NCBI RefSeq assembly: GCF_014192115.1
Contig: NZ_JACHXL010000002.1
Location: 1 to 64,000 of the forward strand
Direction: 5' to 3'
Source: Psychrobacter luti
GTDB lineage: Bacteria; Pseudomonadota; Gammaproteobacteria; Pseudomonadales; Moraxellaceae
Length of the DNA stretch: 64,000 nt
Shown piece by piece: positions 57,364 to 64,000 of the stretch. Every line of letters starts with the position of its first letter. Position 1 is the first letter of the stretch. The notes beneath the pieces are model-generated. The model ran no database searches, was not told where the DNA came from, and saw only the letters and a program-made list of their open reading frames with translations. Both the position numbers and the translations under genes were made by a program.

Positions 57364-60342
57364 ATGCAACAGTTCCAGTCTCTACAACGCTTGCTGATTT
57401 TTTATACGCTGACATTATTGGCGATGTTGTCAGTGTATTACGTCACCATGTTTTATGAGATAAGGCAGGATAGTAAGCAAGACAGTATAGAGAGTTTTTA
57501 TGAATTGCAGTATGAGATTTCTGAGCTTGCCAACCCTGATAATACTGACATTAAAAAGGTCTTAAAAAAGCCGTTTATAAAAGACATAAGCTACCAGTTA
57601 ATTTTTATGATGCCGTCTGGACAGACTTATATTCATCGTCATACCCGCCCTAATGAGGGTGAGTTTAGGGGTATTACCTTTCCTAATGTCATCACCTCAC
57701 TTCCTTCTAGTAGCAATCATTATAGTGCCTCTACGGTAAACAATAACAGTTTAATCGGCACCATTGAGCTTGAAAGTGGTCATAAGATTTATACCATCCT
57801 GCGTCATAAGCCGCTCGATATCAATTGGACATCCTATCGCTATTGGCTGCCCTTAATGATAGCCATCATGTTTTTTACTATGGCATTATTGTATACGCTA
57901 AAACGCCGTGCCAATTGGGAACAGCTTCTGGTTTATACCGATGAGTTAAGTAGCCATGCAAAAGATGCCTATATCGCGCCGCCGTTTATTGAAAAAAAAA
58001 CCACGGCTGAGTTTTTGCGCTTAGGTCACGCGCTTAGCCGCATCAGCTATCAGTTGCATAATAATCACCGACGCATTACCACCCTAAAACATCGTCTTGA
58101 TCGGTTGGTTGATCATGCGCCGCTGCCCATGCTGATGATTATGAGACATGGTCAAATTAGCTTTTTTAATCAGCGTTTTGAGCAAGTATTTGCAACGCCC
58201 TTTCAAAGCGATAGCAATTATCAATTAACTGATTTTGTTTTTGCAGAAGACGAAACAACCCAAGCACTACTATCTAAACTGGCAGAGCTGCGTGTCACTC
58301 GTACGCTACTGGTTTATGGATTGCATAACAAAAAAGCCTATCAGTTGCATATTACTCCGTGGTTTGGCGAGCATGGACAAGTGCATGGCTTTACTGTATT
58401 ACTAAATAATATCAATGAGATGGTCAATCAAAGCGCGGATTTACAACAACGAAACCAGCAGCTACAACGCCAACTTGATGAGTTTAATACTCTTAAATCA
58501 ACTTTGGGTCATGATTTACGCCTGCCTTTAGAAGCAATGATTGATACCTTAGAACCTATTGATCCTATAACTTTGACGGTTGCTCAAAATGAAATTTTAA
58601 ACACCTTAATGCAGACCAGTCATTCTATGCTTACTATGCTTAATGATATGCTAGATATCGGTGAAATAGAAGTACGGAAAACGCGCCTAAATATCGAGGC
58701 GGTCGACCTTTATAAACTTGGGCAAGAAGTTAGTCAATCAGTCGTAGAAAGAACTAAAGATCAAGGGCTAGAGCTCCTGTATTTCTTTACACCGGACAGT
58801 CCGCGTTGTATCGATACTGACCATAAGCGCTTGCAGCAAATATTACGATATTTATTGGATAATGCGGTTAAATTTACCACGGCTGGCTATGTGGAACTGA
58901 CCATTGATACTGTGAGCAATGCAGAAGTATTGTTTATTAAAAACCGAACTTTAATAGATGTTAATAAAGACTCTAATACCCCTAAAACCACTGAAATCAA
59001 TAACGACAATGCCAGTCATTCAGCGCACGATTGGGTTCGATTTAGCATAAAGGATAGCGGTATAGGCATTGATATAGCAAAGCAACACCAAATCTTAACT
59101 TATCTTAATCAGAGCAATAATCAAAATAACCGCCAAAGCCAAAATAGCAATCAAGCCAATAAACCAAGCGAAAACCAGCACCTTAACTACATTCAAAATA
59201 ATAGCACTGAGAAAGGGCTTGGGTTAAATAACGCCAATAGTTTTGCGCGCTTATTAGGTGGTTTTATTGAAATAAAAAGTACGCTAACTAAAGGCAGTAC
59301 TTTTAATCTTTATCTGCCTTGTAAGCGTCCAAATTATCAGTTGGTCTACCATCTTAATCCCCATCTGACCCAGATTCATCTGCTTGCGGTAATCAAACAA
59401 CCGCTACGTGCTGAACATCTGCGCCGTTTGTGCGCCTATTTATCGATACCAGCCACCATCTCTACTTTTATAGATAGAAGCGCGCTACAGCAACTGAGAG
59501 AGAGGTTAGCCAAAGAGGAGCAGAGCCTCGCTCCTATCTTGCTGCTAGATTATGAATACTATGAAGAGGTAAATATCGCGCTGACCAACGCCAAAGATAT
59601 AGGCTTCGAAAAAACAAAAAGTATAAAGACAGGCGATATAGCTACTGAGCATAAAAAAGCAGAAGATGAAGTGTCTGTCCATATTGATAGACAACAAGCT
59701 TTAAACAGTTTACTTGCTGATACTGCGCTGCCAAAGATATTGGTTAGCATGAAAGCTGAACGCCGTATTCCTTCTATATTATTAGATAGATGTGACGGCT
59801 TTTTAAACAAACCAATCGATGTGGCATTGTTACTATCTGAATTATTGCGTTTGACATTGCCAGTCAGACAAACCCTGATACAACCAGAAAAGATTCAAGA
59901 GGACATCCAAGAGAATACTCAAGAAAATAGTATCCAATTAATCACAGCTGTAGAAGAAGCTAGCAGTGAAACCCTAGCACCATTAATATTAGTAGTAGAA
60001 GATAGTTTAACTAACCAAAAAATAGCCTGTAAAATATTGGCGAAACTTGGCTATCGTAGTGTGGTTGCAGAAGATGGGCAGCAAGCGCTAGATAAATTAA
60101 AAGAGCAGCGCCAAGAAATTGCGCTTATTTTGATGGACTGCCGGATGCCAGTGATGGACGGACTACAAGCGACCCAAGCTATTCGTGCGCAAGGGGATGA
60201 TATTCCTATCGTTGCACTGACGGCAAATAATACTGAAGAGGATCGTAGCGCCTGCTTGCAAGTTGGTATGAATGAGTTTCTAGCCAAGCCTATTAACAAG
60301 CTTAAACTACAACAGATTTTGCAAACGTTTATTAAAAGCTAA
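57364..60342 (+). CDS. Hybrid sensor histidine kinase/response regulator
   Basis: Membrane sensor of 992 residues. Helix 1 (about 10-30), periplasmic domain (31-158), helix 2 (159-179), PAS-like domain (about 245-350), coiled coil (355-378), HisKA with His383 in GHDLRLPLE, HATPase with Asn500 (LLDNAVKF), DSGIGID (564-570), and KGLGLNNANSFA (617-628). A degenerate receiver follows (about 668-830; Asp729, FLNKPIDVALL). Next comes a true receiver (874-992; phosphoacceptor Asp925 in LMDCRMPVMDG, Lys975). It resembles GacS/BarA without an Hpt domain. A Gln/Asn-rich insertion (581-615) enlarges the ATP lid. No cognate regulator is adjacent. Confidence 0.93.
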   Translation: MQQFQSLQRLLIFYTLTLLAMLSVYYVTMFYEIRQDSKQDSIESFYELQYEISELANPDNTDIKKVLKKPFIKDISYQLIFMMPSGQTYIHRHTRPNEGEFRGITFPNVITSLPSSSNHYSASTVNNNSLIGTIELESGHKIYTILRHKPLDINWTSYRYWLPLMIAIMFFTMALLYTLKRRANWEQLLVYTDELSSHAKDAYIAPPFIEKKTTAEFLRLGHALSRISYQLHNNHRRITTLKHRLDRLVDHAPLPMLMIMRHGQISFFNQRFEQVFATPFQSDSNYQLTDFVFAEDETTQALLSKLAELRVTRTLLVYGLHNKKAYQLHITPWFGEHGQVHGFTVLLNNINEMVNQSADLQQRNQQLQRQLDEFNTLKSTLGHDLRLPLEAMIDTLEPIDPITLTVAQNEILNTLMQTSHSMLTMLNDMLDIGEIEVRKTRLNIEAVDLYKLGQEVSQSVVERTKDQGLELLYFFTPDSPRCIDTDHKRLQQILRYLLDNAVKFTTAGYVELTIDTVSNAEVLFIKNRTLIDVNKDSNTPKTTEINNDNASHSAHDWVRFSIKDSGIGIDIAKQHQILTYLNQSNNQNNRQSQNSNQANKPSENQHLNYIQNNSTEKGLGLNNANSFARLLGGFIEIKSTLTKGSTFNLYLPCKRPNYQLVYHLNPHLTQIHLLAVIKQPLRAEHLRRLCAYLSIPATISTFIDRSALQQLRERLAKEEQSLAPILLLDYEYYEEVNIALTNAKDIGFEKTKSIKTGDIATEHKKAEDEVSVHIDRQQALNSLLADTALPKILVSMKAERRIPSILLDRCDGFLNKPIDVALLLSELLRLTLPVRQTLIQPEKIQEDIQENTQENSIQLITAVEEASSETLAPLILVVEDSLTNQKIACKILAKLGYRSVVAEDGQQALDKLKEQRQEIALILMDCRMPVMDGLQATQAIRAQGDDIPIVALTANNTEEDRSACLQVGMNEFLAKPINKLKLQQILQTFIKS

Positions 60343-60429
60343 TAAGCGTTCACAATACTTGTCAGGCTTATTAGGTTAGCATCACAGCTAAAGCAGTGTA
60401 AGTACAGCCATGCCTTTAGACTTTAGCCA

Positions 60430-61104
60430 TTACTTTATAAAACCATTATCTGCCAAAAATGCCTCGGTAATCGCGCTCTGAGGACTGCTTGTGTTTGAGG
60501 TATCTGTTTGCGATTTATTCAATAAGCGCTCTAAATAGCGCGCCACAATATCCACTTCTACATTGACTTTAGCTCCTACCAACCAATGCTGCGCTATATT
60601 GGTCACTTGCGCGGTATGCGGAATGATATTCAGTGAAACGATATTATCGCGTACCAAATTGGTGGTCAGGCTGATGCCATCAAGGGTGATAGAACCTTTG
60701 GTCGCCGTATAATGCGCCAGCTCGTGTGGTATTTCAACTTCGATATAAATAGAGCGCGCATCTTTTTGCAGCTTACTGACCACGCCTACTCCATCGACGT
60801 GACCTGCGACGATATGCCCGCCAAAACGCGTGGTCGGTAACATTGCTTTCTCTAAGTTCACAATGTGACCCGGTTTTAAATCAGCTAACGCAGTACGAGC
60901 AATCGTTTCACGTGAAACATCAACAGAGTAATAATTACTACCAAACTCGACCACGGTCAAACAGATGCCATTAGAAGCAATCGAATCTCCCAGTTTTACA
61001 TCAGTAAAATCTAAACCGTCAGATTCTATCGTTAAACGGATATCACCACCAGTTGGCTGCATAGATTTTACTTTGCCGACGCTTTCTATAATTCCGGTAA
61101 ACAT
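60430..61104 (-). CDS. ribE: Riboflavin synthase alpha chain
   Basis: Dismutates two 6,7-dimethyl-8-ribityllumazine molecules to riboflavin. 224 residues with two similar beta-barrel halves: MFTGIIESVGKV (1-12), SIASNGICLTVVEFGSNYYSVDVSRETI and GHIVAGHVDGVG in the first to second, then GSITLDGISLTTN and PHTAQVTNIAQHWLVGAKVNVEVD. AGAGG precedes the ATG. Separated from ribD by an origin-like non-coding region; no FMN riboswitch is visible upstream. Carries a parS-type palindrome at 60904-60919. Confidence 0.96.
   Translation of the reverse strand: MFTGIIESVGKVKSMQPTGGDIRLTIESDGLDFTDVKLGDSIASNGICLTVVEFGSNYYSVDVSRETIARTALADLKPGHIVNLEKAMLPTTRFGGHIVAGHVDGVGVVSKLQKDARSIYIEVEIPHELAHYTATKGSITLDGISLTTNLVRDNIVSLNIIPHTAQVTNIAQHWLVGAKVNVEVDIVARYLERLLNKSQTDTSNTSSPQSAITEAFLADNGFIK
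60904..60919. promoter_or_regulatory. parS-like site inside ribE
   Basis: CGTTTCACGTGAAACA matches the parS consensus at 15 of 16 positions; the 14-bp core GTTTCACGTGAAAC is perfect. It lies within the ribE coding sequence. Confidence 0.78.
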
Positions 61105-61162
61105 ATCAACCTCTTTTCATTTTTTGTTGCCGTTAAAGGCAGAATATATTATTTAAGACTAT

Positions 61163-61577
61163 TGTTTCATGTGAACCTATCAATCAATCCGTCAATAATG
61201 GCAACTGTTAGACTTTATGATAGCTATGACGTTTATTACAAACCTAGCGAGAAGTAAGACGAATTATGGGATAAGTTGTGGATAACTAAGAATAATTCAA
61301 CACATAGCGCGGTTAAAACCTTGGTTTTTAAAGAGTTATCCACAGAAGATCTATTTCTTACTAATTTTTTATTAGAAATAAAAATAAATCCTAAACTATT
61401 GATTTTAAATGAATTAACCATAAAATCCATTATCGATAGCCATTAATAAGTTTCATGTGAAACAAAGTTATACACAGTTTCATGTGAAACAAAGTTATAC
61501 ACAGTTTCATGTGAAACCTTAATTAAACCACTATGTTTATCCACATATCCTATCAATAGATCTAATCTTGTGGGTAA
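61163..61577. other. Candidate replication origin / DnaA-ParB binding region
   Basis: Non-coding, A+T-rich gap (61105-61610) between ribE and ribD. DnaA-box matches to TTATCCACA: 61277-61285 (minus, perfect), 61336-61344 (plus, perfect), 61468-61476 and 61495-61503 (plus, TTATACACA), 61537-61545 (plus, perfect), 61569-61577 (minus, one mismatch). The stretch 61351-61440 between boxes is almost pure A+T and could serve as an unwinding element. Three parS-like palindromes interleave with the boxes, and a degenerate one lies at 61163-61176. The arrangement fits oriC or a secondary DnaA cluster; mnmE nearby supports an oriC-proximal location. A frame at 61236-61430 is not a gene. Confidence 0.7.
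61450..61517. repeat. 27-bp tandem array of parS-like and DnaA-box elements
   Basis: Two identical 27-bp units (61450-61476 and 61477-61503), then a half unit (61504-61517). Each unit is GTTTCATGTGAAAC followed by AAAGTTATACACA. So the order is parS-like, DnaA box, parS-like, DnaA box, parS-like, with another DnaA box 19 bp further on. Confidence 0.95.
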
Positions 61578-61610
61578 AACATTGAAAAACAAGAGTATTT
61601 GTCAGAAGGT

Positions 61611-62666
61611 TTACAAAGGGTATAGGGTAAGCTTAAGGTCAGCGCCCAATTGCTCATGACAATGAACATCGAAACGTAGCTGCTGCGCTAACGATAACGG
61701 ATTAATAGCAACCATAGGCCGTGCTTGCATACCTAATAAGCAAGGTGCTTGATAAACAATAAGCTCATCTACCAGCTGCTGCTGTAAAAAACTACCAGCG
61801 ACACTTGCCCCTGCCTCTACCAGCACGTCATAACATTGATAGTCACGCACTAGGCTTTTTAATAATTCAATTAAGTTTTCTTCCCGCCAATATAATGTAT
61901 CTGAGCGACGGCATAGCTGATAGTCAGATTGCAAATCGTGTTTTAGTCGCCCTCTTCTATCTAGTATTACTATTTTAGGCGGTGGCACTTCCTCAGGCGC
62001 GACACCTAACTGACTAGAGCGTATATTTAATTGCGGATTATCAACGATGACAGTTTCACTGCCCGTGATGATAGCGCCACTTTGCGCACGAAGTTTCTGT
62101 ACATCTTCACGCGCAGCCGTGCCCGTAATCCATTTAGACTCTCCAGACGCCATTGCCGTTCGACCGTCAAGACTGGTAGCAATCTTAAGCCTGACATAAG
62201 GCATTTGACTGCGCATCGCCTTTAAAAAGCCTTTATTCAATGCTTCTGCGTGCGCAGTTAGTACGCCAACGGTTACGGGTATCCCCGCTTCTTCTAACAG
62301 TTTTACACCGCGACCAGCCACTTGTGGATTGGGGTCGAGACCGGCGATGACGACACGTTTCACACCCGATTCAATAAGCGCTCGCGCACAAGGCGGTGTA
62401 CGTCCAGTATGACTGCAAGGCTCTAAAGTCACATAAGCCGTTGCGCCCACGGCTCGATTACCGGCATCTTTTAGGGCGAAAACCTCAGCATGCGGCTGCC
62501 CAGCTTTGGGATGAAAGCCTTGACCGACCACTTCGTCTGCTTTCACCAATACGCAACCAACCGCTGGATTGGGACGCGTCGTATACAAACCACGCTTGGC
62601 CTGCTCAATGGCAAGCATCATAAAATAGCGGTCTTTAGTATCTTGAGAGTGGTTTGAGTTTGGCAT
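61611..62666 (-). CDS. ribD: Riboflavin biosynthesis protein RibD
   Basis: Bifunctional deaminase/reductase for steps two and three of riboflavin synthesis. Counting from the TTG at 62684, the deaminase has HAE (65-67) and zinc Cys90 and Cys99 (PCSHTGRTPPC). The reductase follows from about residue 160 (PYVRLKIATSLDGRTAMASGESKWITG, DVLVEAGASVAGSFL). I prefer the ATG at 62666, which gives 351 residues and removes six; neither start has a strong ribosome binding site. ribD is 109 bp from nrdR, a common pairing in Gammaproteobacteria. Confidence 0.95.
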   Translation of the reverse strand: MPNSNHSQDTKDRYFMMLAIEQAKRGLYTTRPNPAVGCVLVKADEVVGQGFHPKAGQPHAEVFALKDAGNRAVGATAYVTLEPCSHTGRTPPCARALIESGVKRVVIAGLDPNPQVAGRGVKLLEEAGIPVTVGVLTAHAEALNKGFLKAMRSQMPYVRLKIATSLDGRTAMASGESKWITGTAAREDVQKLRAQSGAIITGSETVIVDNPQLNIRSSQLGVAPEEVPPPKIVILDRRGRLKHDLQSDYQLCRRSDTLYWREENLIELLKSLVRDYQCYDVLVEAGASVAGSFLQQQLVDELIVYQAPCLLGMQARPMVAINPLSLAQQLRFDVHCHEQLGADLKLTLYPL

Positions 62667-62775
62667 AAAGGTGGACTTAATCAATGACTGACAATTATTA
62701 TTAAAGATCTTATAGGGTAGAGCGAGTAAGAAATATAGACTTGCAAGCAGACTAAATACTTAGCGTGAATCACGC

Positions 62776-63234
62776 TTATTTTTCATTAGGACGGATATTG
62801 GCAATCTCTTGATGAAAGGCATCGATATCTTGAAAATCGCGATAGACACTGGCAAAGCGCACATAAGCGACATCATCGAGCGTCTTAAGCTCACTCATGA
62901 TAATCTCACCTAGCACTTTACTACTTACTTCGCGCTCGCCCATTTGCCGTACGCGTTTTTCAATACGGCTAATCATCGCTTCTTGTTCATCAATGGTAAT
63001 CGGGCGTTTTTGTAAGGGCAATAGAATCGAGCGACGCAATTTATCATTATCATAAGGTTCGATTTTGCCGCTTGATTTGATAATGCGCGGCATCACTACT
63101 TCTACCACTTCAAAGGTCGTAAAGCGTTCCTGACAGCTATTACATGAGCGGCGGCGCCGAACTTGTGCGCCTTCAGCAGCCAGCCGTGAATCGATAACCT
63201 TGGTATCTGACGCATTACAATAGGGGCAATGCAT
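62776..63234 (-). CDS. nrdR: Transcriptional repressor NrdR
   Basis: Represses ribonucleotide reductase genes in response to ATP/dATP. 152 residues: N-terminal zinc ribbon (Cys3, Cys6, Cys31, Cys34 in MHCPYC...[13 protein letters not shown]), then the ATP-cone (about 45-140, [23 protein letters not shown]). AAGGA lies before the ATG. It is the first gene of nrdR-ribD. Confidence 0.97.
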   Translation of the reverse strand: MHCPYCNASDTKVIDSRLAAEGAQVRRRRSCNSCQERFTTFEVVEVVMPRIIKSSGKIEPYDNDKLRRSILLPLQKRPITIDEQEAMISRIEKRVRQMGEREVSSKVLGEIIMSELKTLDDVAYVRFASVYRDFQDIDAFHQEIANIRPNEK

Positions 63235-63392
63235 ACTCTATTCCTTGTCTTAATATTAAGCGCTATAGGAGCAATTACTGCATAAACAATGGTATCTGAA
63301 CAATAGATTTAATGATTAATATGAAACATATTTAAATCTAAACAACTTAAGACATTAATCAGTACCTATAGGTAATGCCATCAATAATGACA

Positions 63393-64000
63393 TCACTTAC
63401 CAATACAGAAGCTACCAAAAATCTTACCTAATAAATCATCAGCGCTAAATTCACCAGTAATCTCACCCAGACTTTGCTGCGCTTGGCGCAAGCTTTCAGC
63501 GACCAACTCACCCGCTTTAAAAACTGTCAGCTGCTCATGAGCTTCTGCTAAATATTCAGCGGTACGTCTTAACGCATCTAAATGACGTGTACGGGCGATT
63601 AAGCTATTTTCTGGCGGATGGAAACCTACTTTAGCACATAGGATTTCGACTAAGTCATCAATCCCTGCGCCTGTTTCACATGAAACATTTACCTGTTCGT
63701 AGCCACGATTCTTGATTTCTGCTTGCGAAATAGAAGTTATCTCCTTACTACTGTTATCATTTAATAAATCGCTTTTATTGGCAATAATCAATAAGCGCTT
63801 GGTTTCTGGCAACTCACCAAATAGCTGCTCAGCGAGCTGTAGCGGTGTACTGTCGCTCTCAAGGTCACGAGTCACATCATAGACCATCAGTAGCATATCA
63901 GCCTGTGTAATAGCGGTACGAGCACGTTCAATACCGATACGCTCGACCGTATCTTCAGTCTCTCGCAGACCTGCAGTATCGGTCAAATGTAGCGTCAAGC
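63393..64000 (-). CDS. mnmE: MnmE (TrmE) tRNA-modifying GTPase, 3' part
   Basis: GTPase acting with MnmG to make 5-carboxymethylaminomethyluridine at U34 of certain tRNAs. Only the C-terminal 202 codons are in the window; the gene runs off the right edge. Visible parts: G3 DTAGLRETEDTVERIGIERA (switch region), G4 NKSD, the C-terminal helical domain (RTRHLDALRRTAEYL), and the invariant C-terminal FCIGK motif with the catalytic Cys. It normally lies in the yidC-mnmE cluster next to dnaA. A parS-like palindrome lies inside it at 63672. Confidence 0.97.
   Translation of the reverse strand, partial: LTLHLTDTAGLRETEDTVERIGIERARTAITQADMLLMVYDVTRDLESDSTPLQLAEQLFGELPETKRLLIIANKSDLLNDNSSKEITSISQAEIKNRGYEQVNVSCETGAGIDDLVEILCAKVGFHPPENSLIARTRHLDALRRTAEYLAEAHEQLTVFKAGELVAESLRQAQQSLGEITGEFSADDLLGKIFGSFCIGK
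63672..63687. promoter_or_regulatory. parS-like site inside mnmE
   Basis: TGTTTCACATGAAACA, the same variant as at 48044-48059, one base from the parS consensus. It lies in the coding sequence for a stretch just after the NKSD motif. Confidence 0.75.

Noticed and set aside
60430..61104. FMN riboswitch ahead of ribE or ribD
   Set aside because: The conserved RFN element is not visible in either upstream region.
61236..61430. 64-codon minus-strand frame in the ribE-ribD gap
   Set aside because: It overlaps DnaA boxes and the A+T-rich stretch, and has no coding character.
1..64000. Mobile elements, CRISPR arrays, prophage or defence islands
   Set aside because: No transposase, integrase, phage structural gene, regularly spaced repeat-spacer array or recognisable defence gene was seen. 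The only tandem arrays are the short ones listed.

Overview
The window looks like a contiguous piece of chromosome from a Gammaproteobacterium of the family Moraxellaceae, most probably Psychrobacter or a close relative. This is inferred from the character of the proteins, the moderately A+T-rich DNA, the sodium-pumping Nqr operon, and the arrangement of core genes; no database search was possible. Nearly all of it is ordinary, densely packed core genome. I saw no insertion sequence, prophage, CRISPR array or toxin-antitoxin locus.

Layout. 0.5-7.3 kb: thrS-infC, with infC starting at an ATT codon, then an orphan TelA-family gene and rnr. 7.4-10.6 kb (minus): a small membrane protein, a BON-MscS channel and hisA, with a 15-bp tandem repeat upstream of hisA. 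11.5-20.3 kb: nqrABCDEF, an SDR gene, apbE and nqrM, that is, the Na+-translocating NADH:quinone oxidoreductase with its flavin-attachment and iron-delivery factors. 20.7-27.8 kb: an MFS transporter, the tesA-ybbA-ybbP type esterase/ABC locus, and avtA. 28.4-29.8 kb (minus): hisB-hisH. 30.1-32.2 kb: a GNAT-like gene, tRNA-Phe, a DUF4385 gene and gph. 32.2-38.8 kb: comM, hemN, a phytase-like protein, and a qmcA-nfeD pair. 39-40.3 kb: two tandem paralogous beta-barrel outer-membrane proteins, each followed by almost the same terminator. 40.6-43.5 kb: grpE-dnaK. 44-49 kb: an HSL-type esterase, two tandem metallophosphoesterases and a TIGR01777-type epimerase. 49.3-57.1 kb (minus): tsaC-dprA-LysM, thrC, rsmB and fmt. 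57.4-60.3 kb: a large hybrid histidine kinase. 60.4-64 kb (minus): ribE, ribD, nrdR and the 3' end of mnmE.

The most interesting part is the right end. Between ribE and ribD (about 61.16-61.58 kb) a strongly A+T-rich gap carries six DnaA-box matches, four of them in or beside a tandem array. That array alternates parS-like palindromes (GTTTCATGTGAAAC) with DnaA-box-like TTATACACA in an exact 27-bp period. Four more parS-type palindromes lie within about 13.5 kb: between genes at 48.0 kb, and inside rsmB, ribE and mnmE. Together with mnmE and the fmt-rsmB-LysM-dprA-tsaC genes, which sit close to oriC in related Gammaproteobacteria, this places the right end of the window in the replication-origin/ParB-loading domain. 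It suggests either oriC itself or a secondary DnaA/ParB-binding element.

Regulation seen from sequence: many promoters use an extended -10 of the form TGCTAtAaT; rho-independent terminators close most transcription units; dnaK has a heat-shock-type promoter of its own; and thrS has a long structured leader.
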